From: an uncultured Actinomycetes bacterium
GTDB lineage: Bacteria; Actinomycetota; Actinomycetes; S36-B12; UBA5976
Assembly: GCA_903951185.1 (NCBI GenBank)
Contig: CAJBBC010000140.1
Location: 1 to 11,863 of the forward strand
Length of the DNA: 11,863 nucleotides
Direction: 5' to 3'
Below the pieces are notes generated by a model. That model searched no databases. It saw only the letters and a list, made by a program, of their open reading frames with translations, and had not been told where the DNA came from. How positions within the stretch are numbered: position 1 is the stretch's first letter; each line of letters opens with the position of its first letter. Below are positions 1 to 7,803 of this stretch, one piece after another. The translations under genes were made by a program, and so were the position numbers.

Positions 1-245
1 ACCGAGTTCGTGAAAAGTATGGACTAAATATGTCTATAGGTGCATCAAATATTTCATTTGGTTTACCAAATCGCCATGCACTAAATGCTGCATTCATGCC
101 AATGGCGATGTCAATGGGATTAACTTCAGCGATTATGGATGGCCGTACACCAGAAGTTGTACAAGCAGTGCGAGGTGCTGATTTACTTTTGGCACTTGAT
201 GCTTGGGGCGCAAACTGGATTACAAAATTCCGCGAATCTAAATAA
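1..245 (+). CDS. Pterin-binding methyltransferase, methyltetrahydrofolate:corrinoid type (3' end only)
   Basis: The reading frame is open from base 3 to the TAA at 243-245, so about 80 C-terminal residues are present and the gene starts outside the window. The ATG at 30 is internal, because coding sequence (VREKYGLN) precedes it. The segment GASNISFGLPNR, followed by LNAAFMPMAMSMGL and an I-M-D-G step, is the last beta strand and helix of the pterin-binding TIM barrel of the dihydropteroate synthase/AcsE/MtgA superfamily. In methyltransferases of this family the SN(I/V)SFGLP motif lies near the pterin pocket. Such enzymes exchange a methyl group between a corrinoid protein and tetrahydrofolate in the cytoplasm. 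The RACo gene only 37 bases downstream favours this role over folate-synthesis FolP. The methyl donor cannot be read from this fragment; glycine betaine derivatives, methylamines or methoxy compounds are all possible. Confidence 0.8.
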   Translation, partial: RVREKYGLNMSIGASNISFGLPNRHALNAAFMPMAMSMGLTSAIMDGRTPEVVQAVRGADLLLALDAWGANWITKFRESK

Positions 246-282
246 TCTATCCACTGCATAGTGAAAACAAGCTAGGAAAATA

Positions 283-2145
283 GTGAGCGATCAAGTAAGT
301 AGTACTTCGGAAGTAACTCCGGGGCTTGGTCGCGTCACAATTAATTTCACGCCAAGTAATCAAGAATTTCGAGTTCCACCAGGTGTGACAGTTTTTGATG
401 CTGCATCGTGGAATGGTTTAGCAATTGATTCAACTTGTGGTGGACATGGCACTTGTAAGAAATGCAAGATCCAAGTTCTTGAAGGGGAAGTGCCGGTATC
501 CCGTCTTGATATTCGAGCGTTCACTCCGGAGCAGTTAAAGGATGGTTGGCGTTTAGCTTGTGTGTCTCGGGCCAATAGCAATCTGAAAATTGATGTTCCA
601 CCACTAGCAACTAGACCAAAAGCAGCCACTGTCGGCGTTGGACGCCAAGTTATTTTGCGTCCAGGTGTGCAGAAGCGTTTTGTTGAATTAACTGAACCCT
701 CACTACATGATCAACGAACTGATTTAGATCGCTTGCGCGATGGCGCAAGTGATCTTGAATTTGATGCTGACTTAACTGTGCTGCGAACACTGCCAACTAT
801 TTTACGATCGTCTAATTTTCAAGTAACTGCTGTAGTGGTTGGTAATAAATTAATTGCAGTTGAAGCTGGGGATACAAGCGAGCAAAACTATGCAATTGGT
901 ATTGATTTAGGTACAACAACAGTGGTCGCCACCCTTCTCGACTTAGTTACTGGTACACCGATGGCTGTTAAATCTATGTTGAATAAACAGCAACCTTTTG
1001 GTGCAGATGTCATCTCGCGTATATCCGCAACGATGATGGATCCACAAGCTGCTGGATTAATGCAAAAAGCTGCGTTAGATACTTTCAATGAATTAATCAG
1101 TGAAGTATGTAGTGAAGCTGGGATTAGTTCGAATCAGGTTTATGCAACTTCAATTGCTGGTAATGCCACGATGGTTCAATTGTTGCTTGGCGTTGACCCA
1201 GAACCAGTTGGTGTTGCTCCATTTATTACCGCATCACAAACATGGCCGATTTTGACTGCAGGCGAAATTGGTATTGATATTTTGCCGACTGCGCGCTGCT
1301 ACATATTCCCTTCATTTGGCGCTTATGTTGGCGGCGACATTGTGGCCGGAGTACTTGCAACTGGAATGGATCGCGATAAGCGCACACGTTTGTTAATTGA
1401 CGTTGGTACAAACTGTGAAATTGTTTTATCAAATGGCGAAACTATTCTTTCAACTGCCGCACCGGCTGGACCAGCTTTCGAAGCTGCTTCTATTGCGTGC
1501 GGGATGCGAGCAGCCGATGGCGCAATTGAAGTTGTCCAAATAACAGACGGTGATTTAGTTTTAGGTGTTATTGGCGATGCAACCCCAATCGGTATCTGTG
1601 GCTCAGGTTTAGTTGATTCGGTTTACGCATTACATAAAGCCGGTTTAATTGATGATTCCGGTCGATTTGTTGCTGATGAAGTTGCTCTTGAAATTGCGCC
1701 AAAACTGGCTAGTCGATTAGTTACTCGCGTTGAGGGCGATCGTGTATTCAATCTTTATACCGAAGGTGAAACACCAGTATTTCTTTCTCAGCGCGATGTC
1801 CGTGAATTGCAGTTTGCTAAAGCATCGATTGCAACTGGATGGCGCTTACTACTCGAAGAACTGAATTTAAAAGATGAAGATATTCAACAAGTCCTTCTAG
1901 CTGGATCATTTGGCTCGTACTTATCACCAACATCTGCAGTGGGGATTGGTTTAGTGCCTAAGCTCCCGGTACTTCGAATTGTTAGTGCTGGAAACGTGGC
2001 TGGCGAAGGCGCCAAAATGGTTTTACTTTCGGACACTGAACGCCACGGCGCTGATGCCCTGCTTGAAGAAGTTACTTATGTCGAACTTTCGGATCGCGCA
2101 GATTTCCAAGAAAAATTCTTCGTCGAATTAGGTTTGCCGTCATGA
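283..2145 (+). CDS. RACo-like reductive activator of corrinoid proteins (2Fe-2S ferredoxin + ASKHA ATPase, DUF4445)
   Basis: Protein of 620 aa, close to the roughly 630 aa of characterised RACo. Residues about 15-105 form a plant-type 2Fe-2S ferredoxin domain with ligands Cys52, Cys58, Cys61 (CGGHGTCKKC) and Cys93. A linker and middle domain follow to about 200. The rest is an ASKHA ATPase fold: phosphate-1 loop IGIDLGTTT (205-213), a second phosphate loop LIDVGTN (371-377), AGPAFE (395-400), GICGSGLVD (437-445) and LAGSFGSYL (539-547). RACo proteins use ATP to drive one-electron reduction of adventitiously oxidised Co(II) corrinoid back to methyl-accepting Co(I). The ferredoxin is N-terminal, as in RACo, whereas RamA-type activators carry C-terminal 4Fe-4S clusters. 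The GTG start is supported by AGGA at 274-277. The gene follows a corrinoid-linked methyltransferase and overlaps the next gene by ATGA. The corrinoid protein it activates is not in the window. Confidence 0.88.
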   Translation: MSDQVSSTSEVTPGLGRVTINFTPSNQEFRVPPGVTVFDAASWNGLAIDSTCGGHGTCKKCKIQVLEGEVPVSRLDIRAFTPEQLKDGWRLACVSRANSNLKIDVPPLATRPKAATVGVGRQVILRPGVQKRFVELTEPSLHDQRTDLDRLRDGASDLEFDADLTVLRTLPTILRSSNFQVTAVVVGNKLIAVEAGDTSEQNYAIGIDLGTTTVVATLLDLVTGTPMAVKSMLNKQQPFGADVISRISATMMDPQAAGLMQKAALDTFNELISEVCSEAGISSNQVYATSIAGNATMVQLLLGVDPEPVGVAPFITASQTWPILTAGEIGIDILPTARCYIFPSFGAYVGGDIVAGVLATGMDRDKRTRLLIDVGTNCEIVLSNGETILSTAAPAGPAFEAASIACGMRAADGAIEVVQITDGDLVLGVIGDATPIGICGSGLVDSVYALHKAGLIDDSGRFVADEVALEIAPKLASRLVTRVEGDRVFNLYTEGETPVFLSQRDVRELQFAKASIATGWRLLLEELNLKDEDIQQVLLAGSFGSYLSPTSAVGIGLVPKLPVLRIVSAGNVAGEGAKMVLLSDTERHGADALLEEVTYVELSDRADFQEKFFVELGLPS

Positions 2146-2777
2146 TTAGTGCAGATCTGAATCCAGTGGCGACTGATAAGGCAAAAGGTAAAACAGCTGT
2201 CGTAGCTTGTGGCGCTTTAGCAAATCACATCCACGATATTTCCCAACGTCGTAATTGGAATCTGCACGTTGAACCCGTGAACCCTCTTTTACATAATCGA
2301 CCAGAGGGAATCGCTCCAGAAGTTGAGAAGTTAGTTCAGCAATTGTCCGGCGACTACGAAAAAGTCGCTGTGGCATACGCCGATTGTGGGACGTATGGAG
2401 CGCTCGATAAAGTCTGTGAAAAATTTGGGGTCCAGCGTTTATCAGGTGATCATTGCTATGACGTATTTGCAACTGCTGAACGGATGCGCAAAGAATTTGA
2501 AAAAGAACCTGGGACATATGTTTTTACTGATTATTTAGTTAAGTCATTTCGCCGAAGTGTGATGCAGGAAATGGGTCTTGAAAAATACCCAGAACTTCGT
2601 GATGACTATTTCCATGCTTATAAGAGAATTATTTGGCTGGCACAGCATCAAACTCCTGAGCTTTTAGCGGCTGCGCTCGATGCAGCTGAGCTGCTCTCGC
2701 TACCACTTGAAATAATTGAAGTAGGCGACGAGTATTTAGAAGAACAATTAAAAGCGCTAGTTGAGGAGTCAAAGTGA
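2142..2777 (+). CDS. DUF1638 domain protein of unknown function, linked to corrinoid methyltransferase genes
   Basis: Protein of 211 aa covering the DUF1638 family. Visible family-like blocks are VVACGAL (20-26), the polar HVEPVNPLLHNRPEGI stretch (about 42-57), VAYADCGTYGALD (77-89) and GDHCYDVFA (102-110). Cysteines 23, 82, 92 and 105 and histidines 30, 31 and 104 sit in or near these blocks and could form a metal or cofactor site; that is inference. There is no signal peptide or membrane segment, so it is probably cytoplasmic. The family has no function established to my knowledge, but members often sit beside corrinoid methyltransferase and RACo/RamA genes. Here the ATG overlaps the RACo stop by 4 bases, and its own stop overlaps fdsG by 4 bases, so all three should be translated together. 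A role in corrinoid or methyl-group handling is suggested by position only. Confidence 0.82.
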   Translation: MISADLNPVATDKAKGKTAVVACGALANHIHDISQRRNWNLHVEPVNPLLHNRPEGIAPEVEKLVQQLSGDYEKVAVAYADCGTYGALDKVCEKFGVQRLSGDHCYDVFATAERMRKEFEKEPGTYVFTDYLVKSFRRSVMQEMGLEKYPELRDDYFHAYKRIIWLAQHQTPELLAAALDAAELLSLPLEIIEVGDEYLEEQLKALVEESK

Positions 2778-3235
2778 CCCAATTTGTAGTTGATGATTTA
2801 ACTGCGCAGCTTGAGCAGTTCCGCGGAAACAACTATGCGGTACTTCAGGCACTACAAACTACACAAGAAATGATTGGCTTCGTTCCCGATTCTGCGCTTG
2901 ATGTAGTGGCCAAAGTTTGTAATGTTTCGCGTGCTGAAGTTTATGGTGTTTTTACTTTCTACAGCGACTTTAAGAATACGGCGCCGGCGAAGTGCATTGT
3001 TAAAGTTTGCGTTGCTGAAGCTTGCCAAGCTAATGGAAGTCGTGAACTAGTTGATGAACTACATAACCAAGGTTTTGATGTGCACACTGCTAAACAAAAT
3101 GGAAATGTACAAATGGAGCAAACTTTTTGTTTAGGGAATTGCGCACTCGGTCCGGCTGCCTTGATTAATGGCCAGCCAATTGCTCGAGCAACGGCAAAGA
3201 AGTTAATTGAAAAAGCTAATGAGGTTGCGCGATGA
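2774..3235 (+). CDS. fdsG: NAD-dependent formate dehydrogenase gamma subunit (FdsG, NuoE-like 2Fe-2S protein)
   Basis: Protein of 153 aa, the usual length for the NuoE/FdsG thioredoxin-like ferredoxin family. An N-terminal helical part precedes EVYGVFTFYSDF (55-66), a hallmark of the family. The 2Fe-2S ligands are Cys79 and Cys84 (VCVAEAC) and Cys119 and Cys123 (CLGNC), spaced CX4C...CX3C. In Fds complexes this subunit carries a 2Fe-2S cluster near the FMN of FdsB and takes part in electron transfer to NAD+. The GTG start is well placed: GAGGAG lies at 2763-2768, five bases upstream, inside the end of the DUF1638 gene. The gene ends in a 4-base overlap with fdsB. Complex I nuoE or a bidirectional hydrogenase subunit would look similar alone, but the downstream formate dehydrogenase catalytic subunit decides the assignment. 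Confidence 0.92.
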   Translation: MTQFVVDDLTAQLEQFRGNNYAVLQALQTTQEMIGFVPDSALDVVAKVCNVSRAEVYGVFTFYSDFKNTAPAKCIVKVCVAEACQANGSRELVDELHNQGFDVHTAKQNGNVQMEQTFCLGNCALGPAALINGQPIARATAKKLIEKANEVAR

Positions 3236-4731
3236 AAGTTTTTGTACCGGCTGATTCAAGCGCTCTTTCCTTAGGTGCCAATGAGGTAGCCAACGCTTTT
3301 GAGGGAACAGACGCCCAAGTTATTCGCACTGGTTCGCGTGGAATGTTCTGGCTTGAGCCACTAGTAGAAGTAGAAACTCCAGCAGGACGGGTAGGTTATG
3401 CAAATGTTGAACCAGCTGATATTCCTGCACTTTTGGATAACAAGTTAACGCAGAAATCAATTGGCTTAGTTACTGACTACGACTGGTTGAAAAAACAAAA
3501 TCGAGTAACTTTTGCCAGAGTTGGCGTGATCGATCCACTTTCGGTTGCGGATTATGAAGCGCACGGTGGGTTAGTTGGCCTACGTAAAGCTTTAGCCCTT
3601 ACTTCGGAGCAAATTGTTGAAGAGGTAACTCAGTCAGGTTTACGCGGTCGTGGCGGCGCTGGATTCCCTGCTGGCATTAAATGGAATACCGTCCTTGGCG
3701 CTCAAGCTGATCAAAAGTACATCTGCTGTAATGCAGATGAAGGCGACAGTGGCACATTTGCTGATCGAATGCTGATGGAAGGTGACCCACTCACACTTGT
3801 TGAAGGCATGATTATTGCCGGCATCGCAGTTGGGGCAACTAAGGGACTTATTTACTGTCGCTCTGAGTATCCTCATGCAATTGATGTTCTTAATAAAGCA
3901 ATCAAGAATGCGTATGCAGCTGGCGTTCTAGGCGCCTCTGTGTGTGGATCACATTTTGCTTTTGATTTAGAAGTTCGTAGTGGCGCTGGCTCATATGTAT
4001 GCGGCGAAGAGACAGCAATGTTAGAAAGTTTGGAAGGTAAGCGCGGAATGATTCGGCCGAAGCCGCCGATTCCAGCGCTGTCTGGCCTCTACGGTAAACC
4101 GACTGTTATAAATAATGTGATGACACTTTCTGCAGTGCCAATGATTTTGGCTGATGGAGCTGCTGCTTACCAGGGTCTTGGAGTTGAGCGCTCACGTGGA
4201 ACCCAGGTATTCCAACTTGCCGGCAATATCGCCAAAGGTGGCATTGTTGAAACCGCATTTGGCATAACCCTTGGCGAGTTAGTTGATGGCTTTGGCGGCG
4301 GGACAAATAGCGGTCGGCCAATAAAAACAGTTCAGGTCGGCGGTCCGTTAGGTGCTTACTTAGATAAGTCAGCTTGGGATGTGCCAATGGCCTATGAATC
4401 TTTAGCGGCAGCTGGCGGAATGCTCGGACATGGTGGGGTAGTTGTTTTTGACGACACGGTAAATATGGCCAAACAGGCCAGATTTGCGATGGAATTTTGC
4501 GCTGAGGAATCTTGTGGAAAATGCACCCCATGTCGAATTGGCTCAACTAGAGGCGTTGAAGTGATTGACAAAATTGTGGCTGGCGAAGATCAAGCCGAAA
4601 ATCTATTGTTATTAGAAGATCTTTGTGAAGTTATGACTGATGGTTCACTATGTGCAATGGGTGGTTTAACGCCACTTCCAGTGCGAAGTGCGCTTAAGTT
4701 ATATCCAGCAGACTTTGGAATCAGGAGTTAA
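3232..4731 (+). CDS. fdsB: NAD-dependent formate dehydrogenase beta subunit (FdsB, NuoF-like diaphorase)
   Basis: Protein of 499 aa. Residues 1 to about 120 form the extra N-terminal domain typical of FdsB-type proteins. The NuoF-like core follows: GRGGAGFPAGIKW (139-151) for NADH/FMN binding, NADEGDSGTFADR (167-179), and GAGSYVCGEETA (251-262) for FMN. The C-terminal 4Fe-4S cluster is bound by Cys428, Cys431, Cys434 (CGKCTPC) and Cys474. This subunit passes electrons from the formate-oxidising subunit to NAD+. The order fdsG-fdsB-fdsA and the lack of any hydrogenase or complex I membrane gene identify a soluble formate dehydrogenase. GAGG at 3221-3224 supports the ATG start, which overlaps the fdsG stop by 4 bases. 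Confidence 0.93.
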   Translation: MKVFVPADSSALSLGANEVANAFEGTDAQVIRTGSRGMFWLEPLVEVETPAGRVGYANVEPADIPALLDNKLTQKSIGLVTDYDWLKKQNRVTFARVGVIDPLSVADYEAHGGLVGLRKALALTSEQIVEEVTQSGLRGRGGAGFPAGIKWNTVLGAQADQKYICCNADEGDSGTFADRMLMEGDPLTLVEGMIIAGIAVGATKGLIYCRSEYPHAIDVLNKAIKNAYAAGVLGASVCGSHFAFDLEVRSGAGSYVCGEETAMLESLEGKRGMIRPKPPIPALSGLYGKPTVINNVMTLSAVPMILADGAAAYQGLGVERSRGTQVFQLAGNIAKGGIVETAFGITLGELVDGFGGGTNSGRPIKTVQVGGPLGAYLDKSAWDVPMAYESLAAAGGMLGHGGVVVFDDTVNMAKQARFAMEFCAEESCGKCTPCRIGSTRGVEVIDKIVAGEDQAENLLLLEDLCEVMTDGSLCAMGGLTPLPVRSALKLYPADFGIRS

Positions 4732-4733
4732 TT

Positions 4734-7583
4734 ATGACTTTATTATCTGATCCACGTGGAGTGGCCCCGATCCGAGACGGAATTGGTGAGCCAGATTACG
4801 GTACTCCAAAGTCAACTTCCGATGTCATAGTCAGCGTGACGATTGACGGTGCGACTGTACAAGTACCAGCTGGAACTTCGATTATGCGAGCAGCTGGCGA
4901 AAATGGTTGCGCTATTCCAAAACTTTGTGCAACTGATTCGCTAGAACCATTTGGTTCTTGCCGGATGTGTTTAGTTGAAGTTGATGGTCGTAAAGGTACC
5001 CCAGCTTCGTGTACGACGCCGGTTGAAGATGGCATGGTAGTTCGCACCCAAACTCCAAAACTTGGAAAACTACGTCGTAATGTGATGGAACTTTATATTT
5101 CCGATCACCCACTTGAATGTCTTACCTGCGCAGCTAATGGTGATTGTGAATTACAAGATATGGCTGGCGTAGTTGGTTTGCGCGATGTGCGTTACGGCTA
5201 CGAGGGCGAGAACCACTTAGGCGCTGAAAAAGATCAAAGTAATCCATATTTTGATTTTGATAGTAGTAAGTGCATTGTTTGTAATCGCTGTGTTCGCGCT
5301 TGTGATCAAATTCAAGGAACGTTGGCACTCACAATTGAAGGCCGTGGCTTCAATTCAAAAGTGAGTCCAGGTGGCCTTAATTTTCTTTCAAGTGAGTGTG
5401 TTTCATGTGGTGCTTGCGTCCAAGCTTGCCCGACAGGAACACTTGAAGAAAAAAGTGTAATCGAACTTGGTATGCCTACTCGCACAGTACAAACTACCTG
5501 TGCATACTGTGGCGTTGGCTGTACTTTTAACGCTGAATTACGTGGTGACGAATTAATTCGAATGGTGCCGGCAAAAACTGGCGGTGCAAATGAAGGACAT
5601 TCTTGCGTTAAGGGCCGCTTTGCTTTTGGTTATGCCTCACATAAGGATCGCGTACTTGAACCAATGATTCGCGAGAAAATCACTGATGAATGGACAAAAG
5701 TTAGCTGGGATGAAGCAATTAGCTACGCGGCTAATAAATTCAAAGCGATTCAAGCAAAATATGGCGACAATTCAATTGGTGGAGTAACTTCTTCACGTTG
5801 TACTAATGAAGAAATCTTCACTGTACAAAAGATGATCCGAACAGCATTTGGAAATAACAACGTTGATACCTGTGCTCGAGTATGCCATTCACCAACTGGC
5901 TTTGGTTTAAGTTCAACATTTGGAACTTCAGCTGGAACTCAAGATTTTAAGTCCGTTAACAAATCAGATGTTATTTTATTAATTGGCGCTAATCCAACTG
6001 ATGCCCATCCAGTATTTGGTTCAAGAATGAAACGTCGTTTACGTCAAGGCGCAAAACTAATTGTTGTTGATCCACGTAAGTTGGATCTAGTTGAGTCTGC
6101 GCACATTAAAGCTCAGCATCACTTACAACTTCAACCAGGTACAAATGTTGCGATAATTAATGCACTAGCCCACGTAATAGTTACTGAGGGCTTAGTTGAT
6201 CAAGAATTCATCAATGAGCGCTGTGACACAGAAGCATTTGCGCGCTGGATGAAATTTATTGCTTTGCCTGAAAACAGTCCTGAAGTTGTGCAATCACAAT
6301 CAGGTGTACCGGCCCAAGAATTACGTGAAGCTGCTCGCTTATTTGCAACTGGTGGTAACGGGGCAATCTATTACGGTTTAGGTGTTACGGAACATAGCCA
6401 AGGTTCCACCATGGTTATGGGTATGGCGAATTTAGCCATGGCTACCGGAAACATCGGTCGCGAAGGTGTTGGCGTTAATCCACTTCGTGGACAGAACAAT
6501 GTTCAAGGTTCCTGCGATATGGGATCTTTCCCACACGAACTTTCTGGCTACCGACATGTTTCTGACGATGCAGTCCGCGAACAATTCGAAACACTTTGGG
6601 ATGTAAAGCTTCTGCCAGATCCAGGTATGCGTATTCCAAATATGTTAGATAACGCATTATCTGGTGAATTCCGTGGAATGTTTGTACACGGCGAAGATAT
6701 TGCGCAATCAGATCCAAATACAAAACATGTGATGGCTGCGCTTGAAGCCATGGATTTAGTGGTTGTTCAGGATCTATTCATAAATGAAACTGCAAACTTT
6801 GCTCATGTTTTCTTACCAGGCACTTCATTCCTTGAAAAAGACGGCACATTCACTAATGCTGAACGCCGGATTAATCGGGTTCGTCCAGTGATGGCACCTA
6901 AAAATGGCAAACAGGAATGGCAAATTATTTCTGAATTAGCAACAGCCATGGGTTACCCAATGCACTACGACAATGCTGCACAAATTATGGATGAGATTGC
7001 ATCTATAACTCCAACATTTGCAAATGTTAGTTTCGAGCTTTTGGATCGAGTTGGCAGCTTACAGTGGCCAGTGAATGCAGCTGCCCCAGCTGGAACACCG
7101 ATTATGCATGTTGATGGATTCGTTCGCGGAAAAGGTTTGTTTATTGAAACCCCATTCGTGCCAACTGAAGAGCGGGCTAATCGCAAATTCCCATTGTTGC
7201 TAACCACTGGCCGTATTTTGAGTCAGTACAACGTTGGTGCGCAAACGCGTCGAACTGCAAATAGCATTTGGCATCATGAGGATGTTTTGGAATTACATGA
7301 ATCAGATGCACAAATGCGCGGAATTAAAGATGGTCAAAAAATTTCAATTTCTAGTCGTATTGGCGAAACAACTATGCGGGCGAAAATTACTGATCGTGTT
7401 CCAGCAGGTGTGGTCTATACAACTTTCCACTACCCAGTTAGTGGTGCAAACGTAATTACAACTGAATACTCGGATTGGGCGACAAACTGTCCTGAGTATA
7501 AAGTGACTGCGGTTGAAATTCGGCCTGCAGATTCAAGCGCTGATGCCGATAATTCACTTGATGATGTTTTAATGAAAGTTTGA
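4734..7583 (+). CDS. fdsA: NAD-dependent formate dehydrogenase alpha (catalytic, molybdopterin) subunit, FdsA
   Basis: Protein of 949 aa that oxidises formate to CO2 at a bis-MGD molybdenum centre in the cytoplasm. The NuoG-like N-terminus holds a 2Fe-2S cluster (Cys65, 76, 79, 93) and a His-ligated cluster (His125, Cys129, 132, 138). Two ferredoxin-type 4Fe-4S clusters follow (Cys180/183/186/190 and Cys222/225/228/232). The molybdopterin oxidoreductase part begins with a 4Fe-4S site (Cys256, 259, 263, 291). The predicted molybdenum ligand is Cys384 in ARVCHSPT, followed by His385. The codon at 5883-5885 is TGC, so this is the cysteine form, not a selenocysteine enzyme. The molybdopterin dinucleotide-binding C-terminal domain starts near residue 820 (FPLLLTTGR). 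AGGAG at 4723-4727 supports the start, 2 bases after the fdsB stop. Length and cluster set match complete FdsA proteins. Confidence 0.95.
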   Translation: MTLLSDPRGVAPIRDGIGEPDYGTPKSTSDVIVSVTIDGATVQVPAGTSIMRAAGENGCAIPKLCATDSLEPFGSCRMCLVEVDGRKGTPASCTTPVEDGMVVRTQTPKLGKLRRNVMELYISDHPLECLTCAANGDCELQDMAGVVGLRDVRYGYEGENHLGAEKDQSNPYFDFDSSKCIVCNRCVRACDQIQGTLALTIEGRGFNSKVSPGGLNFLSSECVSCGACVQACPTGTLEEKSVIELGMPTRTVQTTCAYCGVGCTFNAELRGDELIRMVPAKTGGANEGHSCVKGRFAFGYASHKDRVLEPMIREKITDEWTKVSWDEAISYAANKFKAIQAKYGDNSIGGVTSSRCTNEEIFTVQKMIRTAFGNNNVDTCARVCHSPTGFGLSSTFGTSAGTQDFKSVNKSDVILLIGANPTDAHPVFGSRMKRRLRQGAKLIVVDPRKLDLVESAHIKAQHHLQLQPGTNVAIINALAHVIVTEGLVDQEFINERCDTEAFARWMKFIALPENSPEVVQSQSGVPAQELREAARLFATGGNGAIYYGLGVTEHSQGSTMVMGMANLAMATGNIGREGVGVNPLRGQNNVQGSCDMGSFPHELSGYRHVSDDAVREQFETLWDVKLLPDPGMRIPNMLDNALSGEFRGMFVHGEDIAQSDPNTKHVMAALEAMDLVVVQDLFINETANFAHVFLPGTSFLEKDGTFTNAERRINRVRPVMAPKNGKQEWQIISELATAMGYPMHYDNAAQIMDEIASITPTFANVSFELLDRVGSLQWPVNAAAPAGTPIMHVDGFVRGKGLFIETPFVPTEERANRKFPLLLTTGRILSQYNVGAQTRRTANSIWHHEDVLELHESDAQMRGIKDGQKISISSRIGETTMRAKITDRVPAGVVYTTFHYPVSGANVITTEYSDWATNCPEYKVTAVEIRPADSSADADNSLDDVLMKV

Positions 7584-7585
7584 TC

Positions 7586-7801
7586 ATGGACGTAAACCGA
7601 CTGAAAATGATGGTTATCCAGATTGATCAAAATATTGCATTCGCTGGACCAAAAGCTGAAGTTATCGCCACACATTTGCGAAAATTTTGGACACCGCAAA
7701 TGCGTAAAGATATTTTTCAAGAAATAGAAAAGAATCCAGCTGATTTCAGCCAGGATGTTCAAGCAGCTTTAAAGTTATTACACGGCGAAGCGAAAGCTTA
7801 G
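7586..7801 (+). CDS. fdsD: NAD-dependent formate dehydrogenase delta subunit, FdsD
   Basis: Small protein of 71 aa from ATG 7586. A TTG at 7580, overlapping the fdsA stop, would add two residues; I prefer the ATG, though neither start has a strong ribosome binding site. The sequence begins MDVNRLKMMVIQIDQNIAF and contains THLRKFWTPQMRKDI, the signature of FdsD-family subunits. It is mostly helical and polar with no cofactor motif. FdsD is needed for a functional Fds-type complex; its exact part is less clear than for the other subunits. It closes the fds operon. fdsC, often found between fdsA and fdsD in other bacteria, is absent, and its FdhD-type function is encoded at 9871-10689. Its stop lies 2 bases from the 3' end of the convergent moeA gene. 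Confidence 0.88.
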   Translation: MDVNRLKMMVIQIDQNIAFAGPKAEVIATHLRKFWTPQMRKDIFQEIEKNPADFSQDVQAALKLLHGEAKA

Positions 7802-7803
7802 TT

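Noticed and set aside
30..245. A separate 71-aa protein starting at ATG 30
   Set aside because: The same frame is open and coding-like upstream to the window edge, and the protein matches only the C-terminal part of a pterin-binding methyltransferase.
5883..5885. Selenocysteine at the formate dehydrogenase active site
   Set aside because: The codon is TGC, cysteine, not TGA; no recoding is needed.
2774..7583. Complex I genes nuoE-nuoF-nuoG or a bidirectional hydrogenase diaphorase
   Set aside because: The third protein carries the formate dehydrogenase active-site ARVCHSPT and is followed by an FdsD subunit. No membrane complex I genes or hydrogenase genes are present.
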